Of a stretch of 64,000 nucleotides of DNA, positions 1 through 9,311 are shown piece by piece. Under the pieces are notes generated by a model. The model did not search any database, was not told where the DNA came from, and saw only the letters and a list, made by a program, of their open reading frames with translations. Every line of letters starts with the position of its first letter. The stretch's first letter is position 1. Both the position numbers and the translations under genes were made by a program. The DNA comes from Bacteroidales bacterium (GTDB lineage Bacteria > Bacteroidota > Bacteroidia > Bacteroidales > Lentimicrobiaceae), in assembly GCA_016709025.1 (NCBI GenBank), contig JADJEQ010000037.1, positions 38,501-102,500 of the forward strand. The letters are read 5' to 3'.

Positions 1-442
1 TTGATATTAGCTGGGTTGAGGCTATTTGCTGATTTGCGCTACCTGTAAGCGTAAGCGTATAATTCGACATGATACCATAATTGCCAACGTTACCATTAAC
101 ATTAAGTGATAAAGAATAACCGGTATTGTTGCTTATAGTACCATGGTTCGTAAGATTCCCATTTATTGTCAGGGTATAATTATTTGCAATATAGTTCTGC
201 AAAACACCTCCGGTTGCAATAATAATATTATTGCATGCATTACCATTTACATGAACTATTGACACGATCTCCACATTGTCGGCTGCTCCGGGAACAATTC
301 CGCCCACCCAGGTTGTTCCGGAAGACCATATTCCGCCTCCAGGAGCAGAGACTATTTGTGATTCTGCAATGAGAGGGTTCAATGTTGCAATTAGCAAGCC
401 TAAAAGCAGATAAAAAACTGAATTTGTTAAGAAATTTTTCAT
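1..442 (-). CDS. Secreted repeat protein, 5' part only (cut by window edge)
   Basis: The reading frame is open from an ATG at 442 down to base 1, giving about 147 residues. The N-terminus is a signal peptide (MKNFLTNSVFYLLLGLL, followed by a hydrophobic run) and then a mature start IVSAPGGG. The next stretch is rich in Asn, Thr and Gly with NGNLTNHGTI-type repeats. It matches the N-terminus of the neighbour starting at 4075 along its whole visible length, so the two are tandem paralogues on the same strand. The repeats look like a beta-helix or filamentous surface protein, which is inference. The C-terminus is outside the window, so presence of the dockerin-like end seen in the neighbour cannot be checked. 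Confidence 0.75.
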   Translation of the reverse strand, partial: MKNFLTNSVFYLLLGLLIATLNPLIAESQIVSAPGGGIWSSGTTWVGGIVPGAADNVEIVSIVHVNGNACNNIIIATGGVLQNYIANNYTLTINGNLTNHGTISNNTGYSLSLNVNGNVGNYGIMSNYTLTLTGSANQQIASTQLIS

Positions 443-739
443 AACATAATTTTTAAAATGACGGGGTCTGAAGAAAAACAAAAATAATGATTTTAGACAA
501 ATCAATCGATATTTTTAGAAGATATTTCATATTTAAGAATATCGATTTGATTCATACTTAAAAAGAACTATATCAAAGGGCCCAAAATTAAGAATCCCCT
601 TGTTTCGCCAGTAATTTCAGGAAAGTTCCATTCACTTAATCCGGAGAGCATAAAACACATTTAGCCCATCGCACCCCAGGGGAAACTCCTCAAAATCCTG
701 CCAATTTTGGTGGAAGGTTAAGGAGCATGAGAACGGGAA
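443..739. other. Intergenic stretch, nothing beyond a possible -7 element
   Basis: I see no credible reading frame here. On the minus strand a TATTTTTG element (complement of 479-486) fits TAnnTTTG about 37 bases before the ATG at 442, but no matching -33 element is evident. Confidence 0.35.
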
Positions 740-785
740 ATTATAAATGTTGGGAAACCAAATGTTGTATCCCAACCCTTATAAT
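740..785 (-). terminator. Interrupted 14-bp hairpin between two minus-strand genes
   Basis: ATTATAA (740-746) and GTTGGGA (749-755) pair with TCCCAAC (770-776) and TTATAAT (779-785), separated by 2-nt internal loops and closed by a 14-nt loop. It lies just past the stop at 803 of the minus-strand repeat protein, so it is placed as its terminator. The T-tract after the stem is weak, so it could instead be an mRNA end-protecting hairpin. Confidence 0.5.
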
Positions 786-802
786 TAATAAACCATACAA
801 AA

Positions 803-3800
803 TCAGGGATAAGCAGCTGATACATAATTCGCTGAATTATTGTCTACCAAAGTCATATCACCAGTATCAATGATACCATCACCATTTGCATCCGGGTTGC
901 GATATCCACTGAGATAAGCTGCCGATCCATTATCAACCGGGGTCATATCCGCAGTGTCAACAATTCCATCCTGGTTAACATCTCCGCCATATAACGCATA
1001 CCATCCATCGGGCATTAATGCCAGGTTATTTCCGAAAGCCTTTGCGGCAAGATCGAAATTGTAGCTGACCTGAGGGGTATTAAACGGCACAGGCGTAGCA
1101 CTATACGTTATTATGCCACTCCGGTGTCTGATGGCAATGTAGTAGCTGCTGCTGTATGCAGCCGGAACAGCCAGTGAAATTGCTCCACTGGTGCTGAGGA
1201 GTAACTCATCTTTTAAAAAAACTATGTTTTCAGTATTTGCCTGATCATGCAATTCAACGGTTATCTGATCCGCAATTTCCGAGCTCCATACCGGAACTCC
1301 GGCGGCATCAAGCGATGGATTCATAAGACCGTTTGAATTATATAAGCCTTCAAGTAAAAGGTTCAGAGTTAATGTTCTGACCGGATTGAGCTGAGATTGA
1401 ATAAAAACATTGCGTGAATGGGTTCCAAGGTTATTAACACAATAGTACTGCCCTGCATAAGGATCGGTTACAGGATTGAGGAACCGAAGTATCTGTGTAT
1501 TTGCACCTGAAAAGAGTGCATTGCCAACCAGGTTGCCCTGTGGCCCCCACCAAACAAACGTAGAACCGGAAAAATTGGCTTCTAACCTTATCTGCCCCTG
1601 TATCGGATTGCCGTTAATCAGAAAAATATTCTGGTCGGATGTTCCGTCAAGCGTGGTGAGTAGATTTGACCAGATTCCGTTGTTGGAAATATCTCCAAGG
1701 ACAGTAATGGTAAAACTATTAACATTGTTTGTAATTGATCCGTTGTTTTCAATACCTCCCTGAACCAGAATTGAATAACTGGTTATCCTGCGATTTCTGA
1801 AAACACCTTCATTGACTATACTTCCGTTAAAACCCACACCTGTTCCTGCCTCAAATACCCCGTGCAAAGTTACATCACTGGCAAAAACCACAGTCTGGCA
1901 GTAAGCACCGAGGCTGTGAAAATGAATGTCGGTTCCTGAAACAGTCGTTTCAAGCAGTGAACCATTCATAACAGAAAGCCGGCTTCCGGTAGCAACGGTA
2001 AAAGAACTGTAATTCAAATCAACAGCAGTTCCGTCGAAGGTTACATCGGTCGTGGAAATCATGCTGCCAGCAGCGTTGTTGTTTACAAAAGACTCACCTT
2101 CAAATCTGTTCGTAAATGCAAGATAATGAATATTCGTCCCTGTCAACGTTGTTTCCCTGTTTTCCCAGATTCCATTGTTGGTTACATTGCCGGATAAATA
2201 GAGGAAAAAATCATTGACATTGTCCTGAATGGTTCCGTTATTGGTAATACTGCCGGTTACGTTTAATGTGTAATTCGTCGTTGATCTGTTCTGTATAGTT
2301 CCGAAATTAAGTATGTCGCATTTGAAGAGATTCGAATTCCCAAATATTTGAATTGTTCCATAAAATTCAGCCTGAGGTGAATCTATAATCAGGGCATTTA
2401 TATGGTTTCCATTGCCTCCGGTTATTTTAATTGCCGGCAACGAAGATTTATACAAAACACCCGAATATAAACTACCGCCGCTCATTGAAATTGAATTTCC
2501 GGTTGTGAATTCGAGTGTATCGTAGAGGGTGATGTTTGTTCCTGTGAAACTAATTCCAGAAATGGCCTTTACCCTTCCGGCCCCTGCATTTCTTGTAAGG
2601 TTGAAACATCCGACAGGCTGGGACATTGATAGTTCCTGATTCCCGCTTCCATTAAGGGTGGTTGAGTGATTCGTCCAGGTGCCGTTATTAACCATATTAC
2701 CTGAAATGTTCAGATAGAAATCATTCACATAGTTCGTAATTGTCCCGTTGTTGGTAAGACTTCCGGTTACCGTTAACGTGTAATTGGTAGGTGAATTGTT
2801 CCTCAATGTGCCATAATTGACTATATGACCTTTAAAAATATTTTGGTTCCCAGCAATTAGTAAACTTCCGTTTAACTCAGTCATAACCGCATCGATCGTA
2901 AATGTATTGGCATAGGTTCCATTGCCGGCAGTCAACTGAATGGCGGGCAATGAAGATTTGTACATAACGCCGTAATTAAAGCTGCCACCGCTCATCGAGA
3001 TTGAATTTCCGGTTGTAAATTCGAGGGTGTCATACAATGTAATGTTTGTCCCGATGAAACTCAGGCCTGATGTGGCTTTGGCTCTCCCTATACCCGCATT
3101 CCTGATAAGATTTGCACCTCCAAAAGCCTGGGTCATTGACAACTCCTGGTTTCCGCTACCGTTGAGGGTAGTTGATTGATTTGTCCAGGTGCCGTTATTA
3201 ACCAGATTCCCCGAAATATTCAGATAGAAATCATTCACATAGTTCGTAATTGTCCCGTTGTTGGTAAGACTTCCGGTAACCGTTAAAGTGTAATTCGTAG
3301 CTGAACTATTCTTTAATGTGCCATAATTAACTATATGACCTTTAAAGTTATTTTGGTTTCCAAAAATCAGCAAAGTTCCGTGTAACTCAGTCAAAGGCCC
3401 ATCAATGATTAATGCACTCGCATAAGTACCATTATCTGAATTGATCTGAAGCGCAGGCAGTGCAGACTTGTACAAAACGCCTGAACTAAAATATCCCCCA
3501 TTCATCGTAAGAACGTTTCCGGATGTAAATTCAAGGGTATCATTCAAACTAAAGTTTGTCCCAATGAAACTCAGAGCCGTCGTAGCTTTAACTCTTCCAC
3601 CGGTAGCAATCTTATTCATTGTCGAAATTGACATTGGTTGGGAAGAAGCAATTTCATGGTCAGAAGAACCTGCAAATGACAGAGTGCTGTTTGACCAGGC
3701 ACCGTTGTTGGTTATATCGCCATATATGCCCAGGTTAAACCCATTCATGGTATTGTTGGTGATAATCCCTTCGTTGGTAAGATTGCCGAAAACTGTCAAC

Positions 3801-4075
3801 AGATAGTTTGTTGCAGAAGAATTCTGAAGCACTCCGGTGTTTGTAATCTGAATGTTATTACAGGCAGCCGAATTTGAATTAACGCTCACCGTTGATTCAA
3901 TAATAACATCGTTTGCCGGGCCGGGGACCGTTTCTCCAATCCAGGTTGACGGGGAAGTCCAGTTTCCTCCTCCCGGAGCGGAAACTATCTGAGATGTCAC
4001 ATAAAATGGCGTTACGATAGTTATCAGCAAGCCTGTGAACAGATAAAAGAGAAAATTTGTAAATAGATTTTTCAT
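803..4075 (-). CDS. Large secreted repeat protein with dockerin-like C-terminus
   Basis: The protein is about 1,090 residues. I place the start at 4075 because MKNLFTNFLFYLFTGLL begins a clean signal peptide and matches the start of the paralogue at 442; the frame itself is open to 4144. The body is made of repeats of about 170 residues containing GNLTNNGTI and TLYDTLEFTTGN-like segments, probably beta-structured. Near the end is a conserved module (LNLLLEGLYNSNG, then IADQITVELHD, then MPDGWYALYGG) followed by two Ca-binding-type loops, DVNQDGIVDTADM and DANGDGIIDTGDM, as in type I dockerins. The last residues are SAAYP, almost as in the PHP protein next door (GALYP). No T9SS type A domain is visible. 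It probably acts at the cell surface or outside; the function is unknown. Confidence 0.85.
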   Translation of the reverse strand: MKNLFTNFLFYLFTGLLITIVTPFYVTSQIVSAPGGGNWTSPSTWIGETVPGPANDVIIESTVSVNSNSAACNNIQITNTGVLQNSSATNYLLTVFGNLTNEGIITNNTMNGFNLGIYGDITNNGAWSNSTLSFAGSSDHEIASSQPMSISTMNKIATGGRVKATTALSFIGTNFSLNDTLEFTSGNVLTMNGGYFSSGVLYKSALPALQINSDNGTYASALIIDGPLTELHGTLLIFGNQNNFKGHIVNYGTLKNSSATNYTLTVTGSLTNNGTITNYVNDFYLNISGNLVNNGTWTNQSTTLNGSGNQELSMTQAFGGANLIRNAGIGRAKATSGLSFIGTNITLYDTLEFTTGNSISMSGGSFNYGVMYKSSLPAIQLTAGNGTYANTFTIDAVMTELNGSLLIAGNQNIFKGHIVNYGTLRNNSPTNYTLTVTGSLTNNGTITNYVNDFYLNISGNMVNNGTWTNHSTTLNGSGNQELSMSQPVGCFNLTRNAGAGRVKAISGISFTGTNITLYDTLEFTTGNSISMSGGSLYSGVLYKSSLPAIKITGGNGNHINALIIDSPQAEFYGTIQIFGNSNLFKCDILNFGTIQNRSTTNYTLNVTGSITNNGTIQDNVNDFFLYLSGNVTNNGIWENRETTLTGTNIHYLAFTNRFEGESFVNNNAAGSMISTTDVTFDGTAVDLNYSSFTVATGSRLSVMNGSLLETTVSGTDIHFHSLGAYCQTVVFASDVTLHGVFEAGTGVGFNGSIVNEGVFRNRRITSYSILVQGGIENNGSITNNVNSFTITVLGDISNNGIWSNLLTTLDGTSDQNIFLINGNPIQGQIRLEANFSGSTFVWWGPQGNLVGNALFSGANTQILRFLNPVTDPYAGQYYCVNNLGTHSRNVFIQSQLNPVRTLTLNLLLEGLYNSNGLMNPSLDAAGVPVWSSEIADQITVELHDQANTENIVFLKDELLLSTSGAISLAVPAAYSSSYYIAIRHRSGIITYSATPVPFNTPQVSYNFDLAAKAFGNNLALMPDGWYALYGGDVNQDGIVDTADMTPVDNGSAAYLSGYRNPDANGDGIIDTGDMTLVDNNSANYVSAAYP
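1640..3860 (-). repeat. 510-bp periodic tandem repeats inside the secreted repeat protein
   Basis: At least four units repeat with a period of exactly 510 bp (170 codons): compare positions around 2211, 2721, 3231 and 3741. The two middle units are the youngest; 2709-2767 and 3219-3277 are identical over 59 bases. Outer units have diverged, and a further unit near 1711 is offset by 500 bp. This fits growth by internal duplication and makes the locus prone to copy-number change or misassembly. Confidence 0.75.
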
Positions 4076-4192
4076 AGCATATTGTTTTTTTGTGATTAAT
4101 ATGAAATCTGAAAATAAATAAACCTCCATCATACCCGTAGTCAACTACATAACATAATAATCAGGTCAGCCGGATGCCACGATTCTATATCT

Positions 4193-6379
4193 TCATGGAT
4201 ATAAAGCCCCGGCAAAACCTGCGGAATTGTTTTCCGTTTCTGTTAAATCGGCAGTATCAACAATACCATCTCCGTTAACATCTGAAGCTATGTATCCAGC
4301 CTGAAAGTCTGCCGAATCGTTCTCCACCAGAGTCAGATCCATCGTATCCACAATTCCGTCCTGATTAACATCCCCGCCAAAAACAGCCCACCAGCCATCC
4401 GGCATTAAAATCAGATTATTGCCGTATGCCTGTGTGTCAATATTAAAATTGAATTCTATTGTTGAATCTGAAAATAATACCGGCAAGGCGCTGACGGTTT
4501 CAATACTGTTGCGGTGTTTTATAACAAGATAAAAGTTTCCGGAAATATTGCCGGGAATCTCCACAACAGCAATACCGTCGGTATGCAGATCAACATCCTG
4601 CACCGACAGAATGGTGTTCTGAAAATTTCCGCTTTCATGCAGTTCGATGGTAATCCTGTCGGCAATATCTGCCCCCCAGTGTGCATTTCCGGTTTCATCC
4701 AGGGCAGGACGCATTGTTCCGTTTCCGTTATAAAGTCCCTGAAGTAATACGCTCAGATTTAATATTTTGGTTTGCAGACCTTCCTGGGATATCGTTACAA
4801 AAACAGGAGGGAGGCCGGAAGCTATTACAGATATTTCCGCAATTCTGGACGCTGCTGCCGGGTTCGCATCATAAACAGCCGCGATTGATCCATCCCCAAA
4901 TCCGGATGAATTCACCGTACACCATTCCTGATTACTCAATGCGGTCCAATCCGTGTTTGAGATAACCAAAAATTCAGCGCTGCCGGATGCGGCTGCAACA
5001 TCAATGTTTAGAGGTGTTACCGATAAAACAGCCTGAAACGGATCTATCGTAATCAAAACACTGTCAGAAACTGTTTCCAGACCCAGATCATCGGTTGCCC
5101 TGGCTGTCAGGTAGTAAGTTCCGGGTATTACTGGTATCCAGGTCGTGGTGTATGGGGGGATGGCATCCTGCCCGATCGGTTCATTATCAATATAAAAATC
5201 AACCAGGGCAACGGTTCCATCAATATCGGAAGCATCGGCGAATACCGGTATTTCCGACCCTGCAGTGAAGATCCCGCCATTTAAAGGATAGGTTATTGCC
5301 ACCAGCGGAGGTTGTGCAACTCCTGAGATAAAAACAGGGGAAGAAATTGCTTCATCTCCGTCGGCTTCTGTTACACGGGCATAAAAGTAGTCGCCATCGG
5401 CACAACTGAAATTACCGGATACAATAGGGTGTGTTAAGCCCGGTGTCCATGACTGAATCACAACCCCGTTTTTCAGTAGATCAATGTCTGATATTATTTC
5501 ATTATCCACATCAAATGCCTGAATCTCTATATCCCACGATCCTCCCAGGATCGTGGAACCCATCTCATTCCCATTAATTGTGAATGAAAGTACCAGATTT
5601 TTATCCAGGGTGGAGAAAAACCGTCTCTCCAAAATTGCACTGAAAATCTCAGAACGCGTTTTAGCAGGAGCCAATATACCCATTCTCCATGGCGTCGCAG
5701 TCCCCCAGGAGGCAGTATGATTGTCGTCACCACCGGCTGCCCCGATTTTCCAGCCCCTTAAAAGTGCTTCATCAAAATAACCCTTATTCCCGTCGTTATT
5801 ATAATATCCGTTGTTATAGTAATACTTGCTGAATCCGTCATGATCATTCCAAAGCTCCAAACCAACAAATTTAGAGCACGGAGAATCGGTAAAATGGTCA
5901 AATTCTGAGAAAGCAAAAGGATCCCAGCCCGGATGGTTGAAAAAAGCAGCTCCATTGCGGGCATTCAGCCAGTTAATCAACCCGTCAAACGTGTTGGTAG
6001 GTGAGGTGTTTGAACAATAATCCTCTGTGTTAATCACATTAACGTGGCCATCACTGAAATAGGTGGTCCATTCAAATCCATAAAATGCGGCAAATACGCT
6101 GTCTTCATTGTAAAGATTGGCTGTGGTCTTTATCAGGAGCCATTCTGCTGCATTCATCAGGTTGGAATGGTCGGAAAGACCGAAAAAGTCGAGTTGCGCC
6201 ACATTTTTTGCATAATTATATGCCTCATCGGGCGTACCCTCACCATCCGATACATTCGAATGGTTGTGCAGGCTACCGTAGTATACATTAAAACCATCAA
6301 CGGAAGGCTGAGGAATTGCAGAAATTGGTAAAAGCAACATCAGAAACATGAAAACAAAGAATGAACCGGTCGCTTTCAT
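4193..6379 (-). CDS. Secreted PHP-domain metallohydrolase (CehA/McbA-like) with Ig, BACON and dockerin-like domains
   Basis: The protein is about 728 residues. The start at 6379 is chosen because MKATGSFFVFMFLMLL begins a signal peptide; the frame extends to 6424. The N-terminal half has the PHP metal-site motifs: LHNHSNVSDG, GLSDHS, FEWT, FFNHPGWDP, LELWND and GGDDNH, as in CehA/McbA-type hydrolases. Then come an Ig-like domain (VAITYPLNGGIF to VLITI), a BACON-like domain (LSVTPLNIDVAAASG to VTISQEG), and the same LNLSVLLQGLYNGNG / IADRITIELHES / MPDGWWAVFGG module as in the neighbour. It ends with two dockerin-like loops (DVNQDGIVDTMDL, DVNGDGIVDTADL). Phosphoester hydrolysis of an extracellular substrate is likely from the family; the substrate is unknown. 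The shared C-terminus with the 803-4075 gene suggests a shared localisation route. Confidence 0.88.
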   Translation of the reverse strand: MKATGSFFVFMFLMLLLPISAIPQPSVDGFNVYYGSLHNHSNVSDGEGTPDEAYNYAKNVAQLDFFGLSDHSNLMNAAEWLLIKTTANLYNEDSVFAAFYGFEWTTYFSDGHVNVINTEDYCSNTSPTNTFDGLINWLNARNGAAFFNHPGWDPFAFSEFDHFTDSPCSKFVGLELWNDHDGFSKYYYNNGYYNNDGNKGYFDEALLRGWKIGAAGGDDNHTASWGTATPWRMGILAPAKTRSEIFSAILERRFFSTLDKNLVLSFTINGNEMGSTILGGSWDIEIQAFDVDNEIISDIDLLKNGVVIQSWTPGLTHPIVSGNFSCADGDYFYARVTEADGDEAISSPVFISGVAQPPLVAITYPLNGGIFTAGSEIPVFADASDIDGTVALVDFYIDNEPIGQDAIPPYTTTWIPVIPGTYYLTARATDDLGLETVSDSVLITIDPFQAVLSVTPLNIDVAAASGSAEFLVISNTDWTALSNQEWCTVNSSGFGDGSIAAVYDANPAAASRIAEISVIASGLPPVFVTISQEGLQTKILNLSVLLQGLYNGNGTMRPALDETGNAHWGADIADRITIELHESGNFQNTILSVQDVDLHTDGIAVVEIPGNISGNFYLVIKHRNSIETVSALPVLFSDSTIEFNFNIDTQAYGNNLILMPDGWWAVFGGDVNQDGIVDTMDLTLVENDSADFQAGYIASDVNGDGIVDTADLTETENNSAGFAGALYP

Positions 6380-6917
6380 AACCGTAGAATCCTGATATTT
6401 ATAGTTCGGAATCGTCAGTATCATATTTTACTCCGGCTTTCTCAGAAACGAAAACTATTCCGGTTTCCCCGAGAAGAAATTATACTTTTCAGTGGAAGTC
6501 CGTACAAAACTCTGAAACCAGATTATTAGCCTTGATATTGAGTAATTAGAGGCAACAGGATATAGATTGGCAATAAGAGAGGTATAGTATAAGCGGAGAA
6601 TATCAGCGGCTATTTAAACCTTGCGACCAATAAAGATACAACATTTTTCAAATAGAATCAAGTAGTAAGGGCATAAAACATGAGGAAATCAATCGACGTC
6701 TCCGAAATCGGAAAATAGTCATGCTACAGGGAAAATCAAAACTTTACAAAAATATCGTTATGAGTAACTTACCCCGTATTCACTAACAAAAAACTACACG
6801 ACGAGGTCCGGTATTGCATTCGAATCCGGGGCTCAGTTTACCGACATACTGAGAAGAAACTTCATATCAGGTGAAGTATCCGGCCTGCAGATTTTAAAGT
6901 TATTTAATTCCCATGCT

Positions 6918-7112
6918 GAGCGATTTGAGTATGGCAAAGAATCTCTTTACTCGGTAAAGTCCGATGGGAAATTGTTGAAATCTGCAATTTCAAGATCGAA
7001 TGAGCGATTTTCTTTTTCAAATCGCTCAATTTGGTAATAATTATCAATGAATAATCCTGAGCCACCGGCTTTTTTTTGCACATTTGCATTTCACAAAGGA
7101 AAGTAAATCGCT
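6918..7112. promoter_or_regulatory. Cluster of four AGCGATTT sites upstream of the Omp28-like gene
   Basis: The 8-mer AGCGATTT or its complement occurs at 6919-6926, 7003-7010, 7019-7026 and 7105-7112. The first and third share the longer core TGAGCGATTTGA. Copies two and three form a perfect 10-bp hairpin (7001-7010 with 7019-7028, 8-nt loop). The last copy lies 14 bases before the ATG at 7126. They sit in the 746-bp region between divergent genes, where I see no coding frame. A regulator-binding cluster is the simplest reading, but it is inferred from repetition alone. Confidence 0.4.
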
Positions 7113-7125
7113 AAACTACAAAAAC

Positions 7126-9228
7126 ATGAAAAAAATTTACACGCTTTTACTCTTTAGTATTTGTCTTTCATTCGGACTGACAGCCCAGGTGCTGGTTAGT
7201 ACCGATCCCATACCTAAAAATGCAATACTGGAAGAATACACCGGGATTCACTGCACTTATTGTCCCGACGGACACGCCATTGCCCAATCCATCCTGGATG
7301 CAAATCCGGGAAGGGCTTTTACCATTGCTATCCACCAGGGTTCGTTTGCAGTTCCTTCTGCCGGAGAGCCTGATTACCGCACCACTTTTGGCGATGCTCT
7401 TGCCGGGCAAACCGGACTGACCGGATATCCTTCCGGGACCGTAAACAGACATGTGTTCACAGGTTCGACAACTGCACTCAACCGTGGTTCATGGTCCGTA
7501 TCATGCGACCAGGTTATGCAGGAAATATCTCCTGTAAATATTGGAATCTCCTCTGAATATGAAGCCTCCATACGTCAGCTTACCATTCAGGTTGAGCTTT
7601 ACTACACTTCCGATGCCCCTGCTTCCAGCAATTTTATCAACGTTGCCCTGATTCAGGATAGCATTTACGGACCTCAAACAGGTGGTAACGCCGGTAACAA
7701 TTACCGTCACATGCACATGTTGCGCCACATGATCACCGGACAATGGGGCGACGAAGTCACAACTACCACAGCCGGTTCGCTGGTTACCCGGACCTATACC
7801 TATACTGTTCCGGCTGCCTATATCAACATTCCGGCTGTCGTTGAAAACATGAAAGTGGTGGCTTTTGTCACCGAGGACCACCAGGAAATTTACACCGGCG
7901 ACGAAGTTGATGCCATTGGCGGTACCAACCTGTATATTGGCAATATTACTTCAGAAGCAGCTTACATAAAAAGCAGCGAACCGGGTATTGAGAGTATTTT
8001 TAATCTTGAAGCCAACAGCAACATCGAGGGTACAGAGCCATTTGAATTCAGCCTCGAGGCAGAGAATGCGCCCGCTGACTGGACTGCGTCGTTTTTTATT
8101 GACGGCATTGAATATACCGGCCCTGCAATCATCGACCTGACCAAAACCACGCCAAAAGAAGTTAATGTAATTGTTGGAGCCGGTACTTCTCCCGGATTCC
8201 CCGGTTATGTGCTGAAGATGAAATCTGTAACCAATCCTGTGGCACCTGAGAAAATGTTCAGGGTTATGGTTATTTCAGGTGTTACTGACCTGATAGTCAA
8301 CGGAACAGGTGGCCCTGAAACGGTTAACCATCAGGATGTTTACCTCGACGGGCTGGCTGCCTCCGGAATCACCAGCTACGCAGTTACCAATGCAAATGTA
8401 ATGCGCGATATGATCAACGCCAGTGCATATCAGGAAGTATTCACCTGCTGGCTTAACATCGCCTGGACTTTTCCTGCACTCACCGACAGCCAGGCTGAAG
8501 CCGTTATGGACTTTATGAGTGCCGGACATAACATATTTATCGGCGGGCAGGATATCGGCTGGGACATCATGAGCGGTGCCGACGGTTCGAACGGTACACC
8601 CATAACACGCGATTTTTATACCAATTACCTGAATGCCCTATATGTAGCAGATGGGTCCAGTGCAAACAACAAATTAAATGCGAATGTGAGTGATCCTGTT
8701 TTCGGGGCTGTGGCTCAGAGCAACATTGTTGATGTTTACGCAGGCAATATGTATCCGGAGGAAATCAATGCCGGAACCGGTGCCGATATTATTTTTAACT
8801 ATACCACCACAGCCAAACATGCTGCCATCAAATATGAAGCACCTAACTACCGTTCAATTTATTTTGGAATTGGCCTTGAAATGGTCAGTAATGCCGAAGT
8901 CCGAAACGAAATCATCAGTCTGAGTCGTGAATGGCTTGCTGCCGAAATGACAGGAGTAGATTATCAGGCGGCCATGAACTCACTGATCAGCGGACAAAAC
9001 TACCCGAACCCGGCCAGCGAATATACCTGGATCGCCGTTTCAGAAGCTGCTGCCGGTGGCACCATTGAGATTTATAATCTAAATGGAACCAGGGTAATTA
9101 CGCGGCCGTTAGGAAGTGAAACACTAAACCGCATTGATTTGAGCAATTTGCCCTCAGGCATATACACATACAGAATTGTTAAAGGAAATGAAGTATCCGG
9201 ATCAAAAAAACTCACTGTAATCAGGTAA
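7126..9228 (+). CDS. Omp28-like outer-membrane/secreted protein with T9SS sorting domain
   Basis: The protein is about 700 residues from the ATG at 7126, where MKKIYTLLLFSICLSFGLTAQ is a signal peptide; an in-frame ATG at 7084 gives a non-signal extension and is less likely. After the signal comes NAILEEYTGIHCTYCPDGH, the thioredoxin-like Omp28 start with a CxxC at residues 43 and 46. A middle Ig-like region and a ThuA/glutamine-amidotransferase-like stretch (VTDLIVNGTGG to IFIGGQDIGWDI) follow. The end (NYPNPASEYTWI to YRIVKGNEVSGSKKLTVIR) is a T9SS type A sorting domain. It should be exported by the type IX system and held at the surface or released. A role in redox or ligand binding is possible from the CxxC but not shown. 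Confidence 0.88.
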   Translation: MKKIYTLLLFSICLSFGLTAQVLVSTDPIPKNAILEEYTGIHCTYCPDGHAIAQSILDANPGRAFTIAIHQGSFAVPSAGEPDYRTTFGDALAGQTGLTGYPSGTVNRHVFTGSTTALNRGSWSVSCDQVMQEISPVNIGISSEYEASIRQLTIQVELYYTSDAPASSNFINVALIQDSIYGPQTGGNAGNNYRHMHMLRHMITGQWGDEVTTTTAGSLVTRTYTYTVPAAYINIPAVVENMKVVAFVTEDHQEIYTGDEVDAIGGTNLYIGNITSEAAYIKSSEPGIESIFNLEANSNIEGTEPFEFSLEAENAPADWTASFFIDGIEYTGPAIIDLTKTTPKEVNVIVGAGTSPGFPGYVLKMKSVTNPVAPEKMFRVMVISGVTDLIVNGTGGPETVNHQDVYLDGLAASGITSYAVTNANVMRDMINASAYQEVFTCWLNIAWTFPALTDSQAEAVMDFMSAGHNIFIGGQDIGWDIMSGADGSNGTPITRDFYTNYLNALYVADGSSANNKLNANVSDPVFGAVAQSNIVDVYAGNMYPEEINAGTGADIIFNYTTTAKHAAIKYEAPNYRSIYFGIGLEMVSNAEVRNEIISLSREWLAAEMTGVDYQAAMNSLISGQNYPNPASEYTWIAVSEAAAGGTIEIYNLNGTRVITRPLGSETLNRIDLSNLPSGIYTYRIVKGNEVSGSKKLTVIR

Positions 9229-9262
9229 AACTTCACAATAAAAGCAATCTTCACTAAAAGAT

Positions 9263-9297
9263 AAGGGTCAACCATAAGTTGACCCTTTATTTTTTTA
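9263..9297 (+). terminator. Rho-independent terminator between convergent genes
   Basis: AAGGGTCAAC (9263-9272) pairs perfectly with GTTGACCCTT (9278-9287) around a 5-nt loop and is followed by TATTTTTTT. It lies 35 bases after the stop of the Omp28-like gene and just before the end of the convergent gene at 9312; the A-run on the other side could let it work in both directions. Confidence 0.85.
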
Positions 9298-9311
9298 AAC
9301 GAACATACTTC

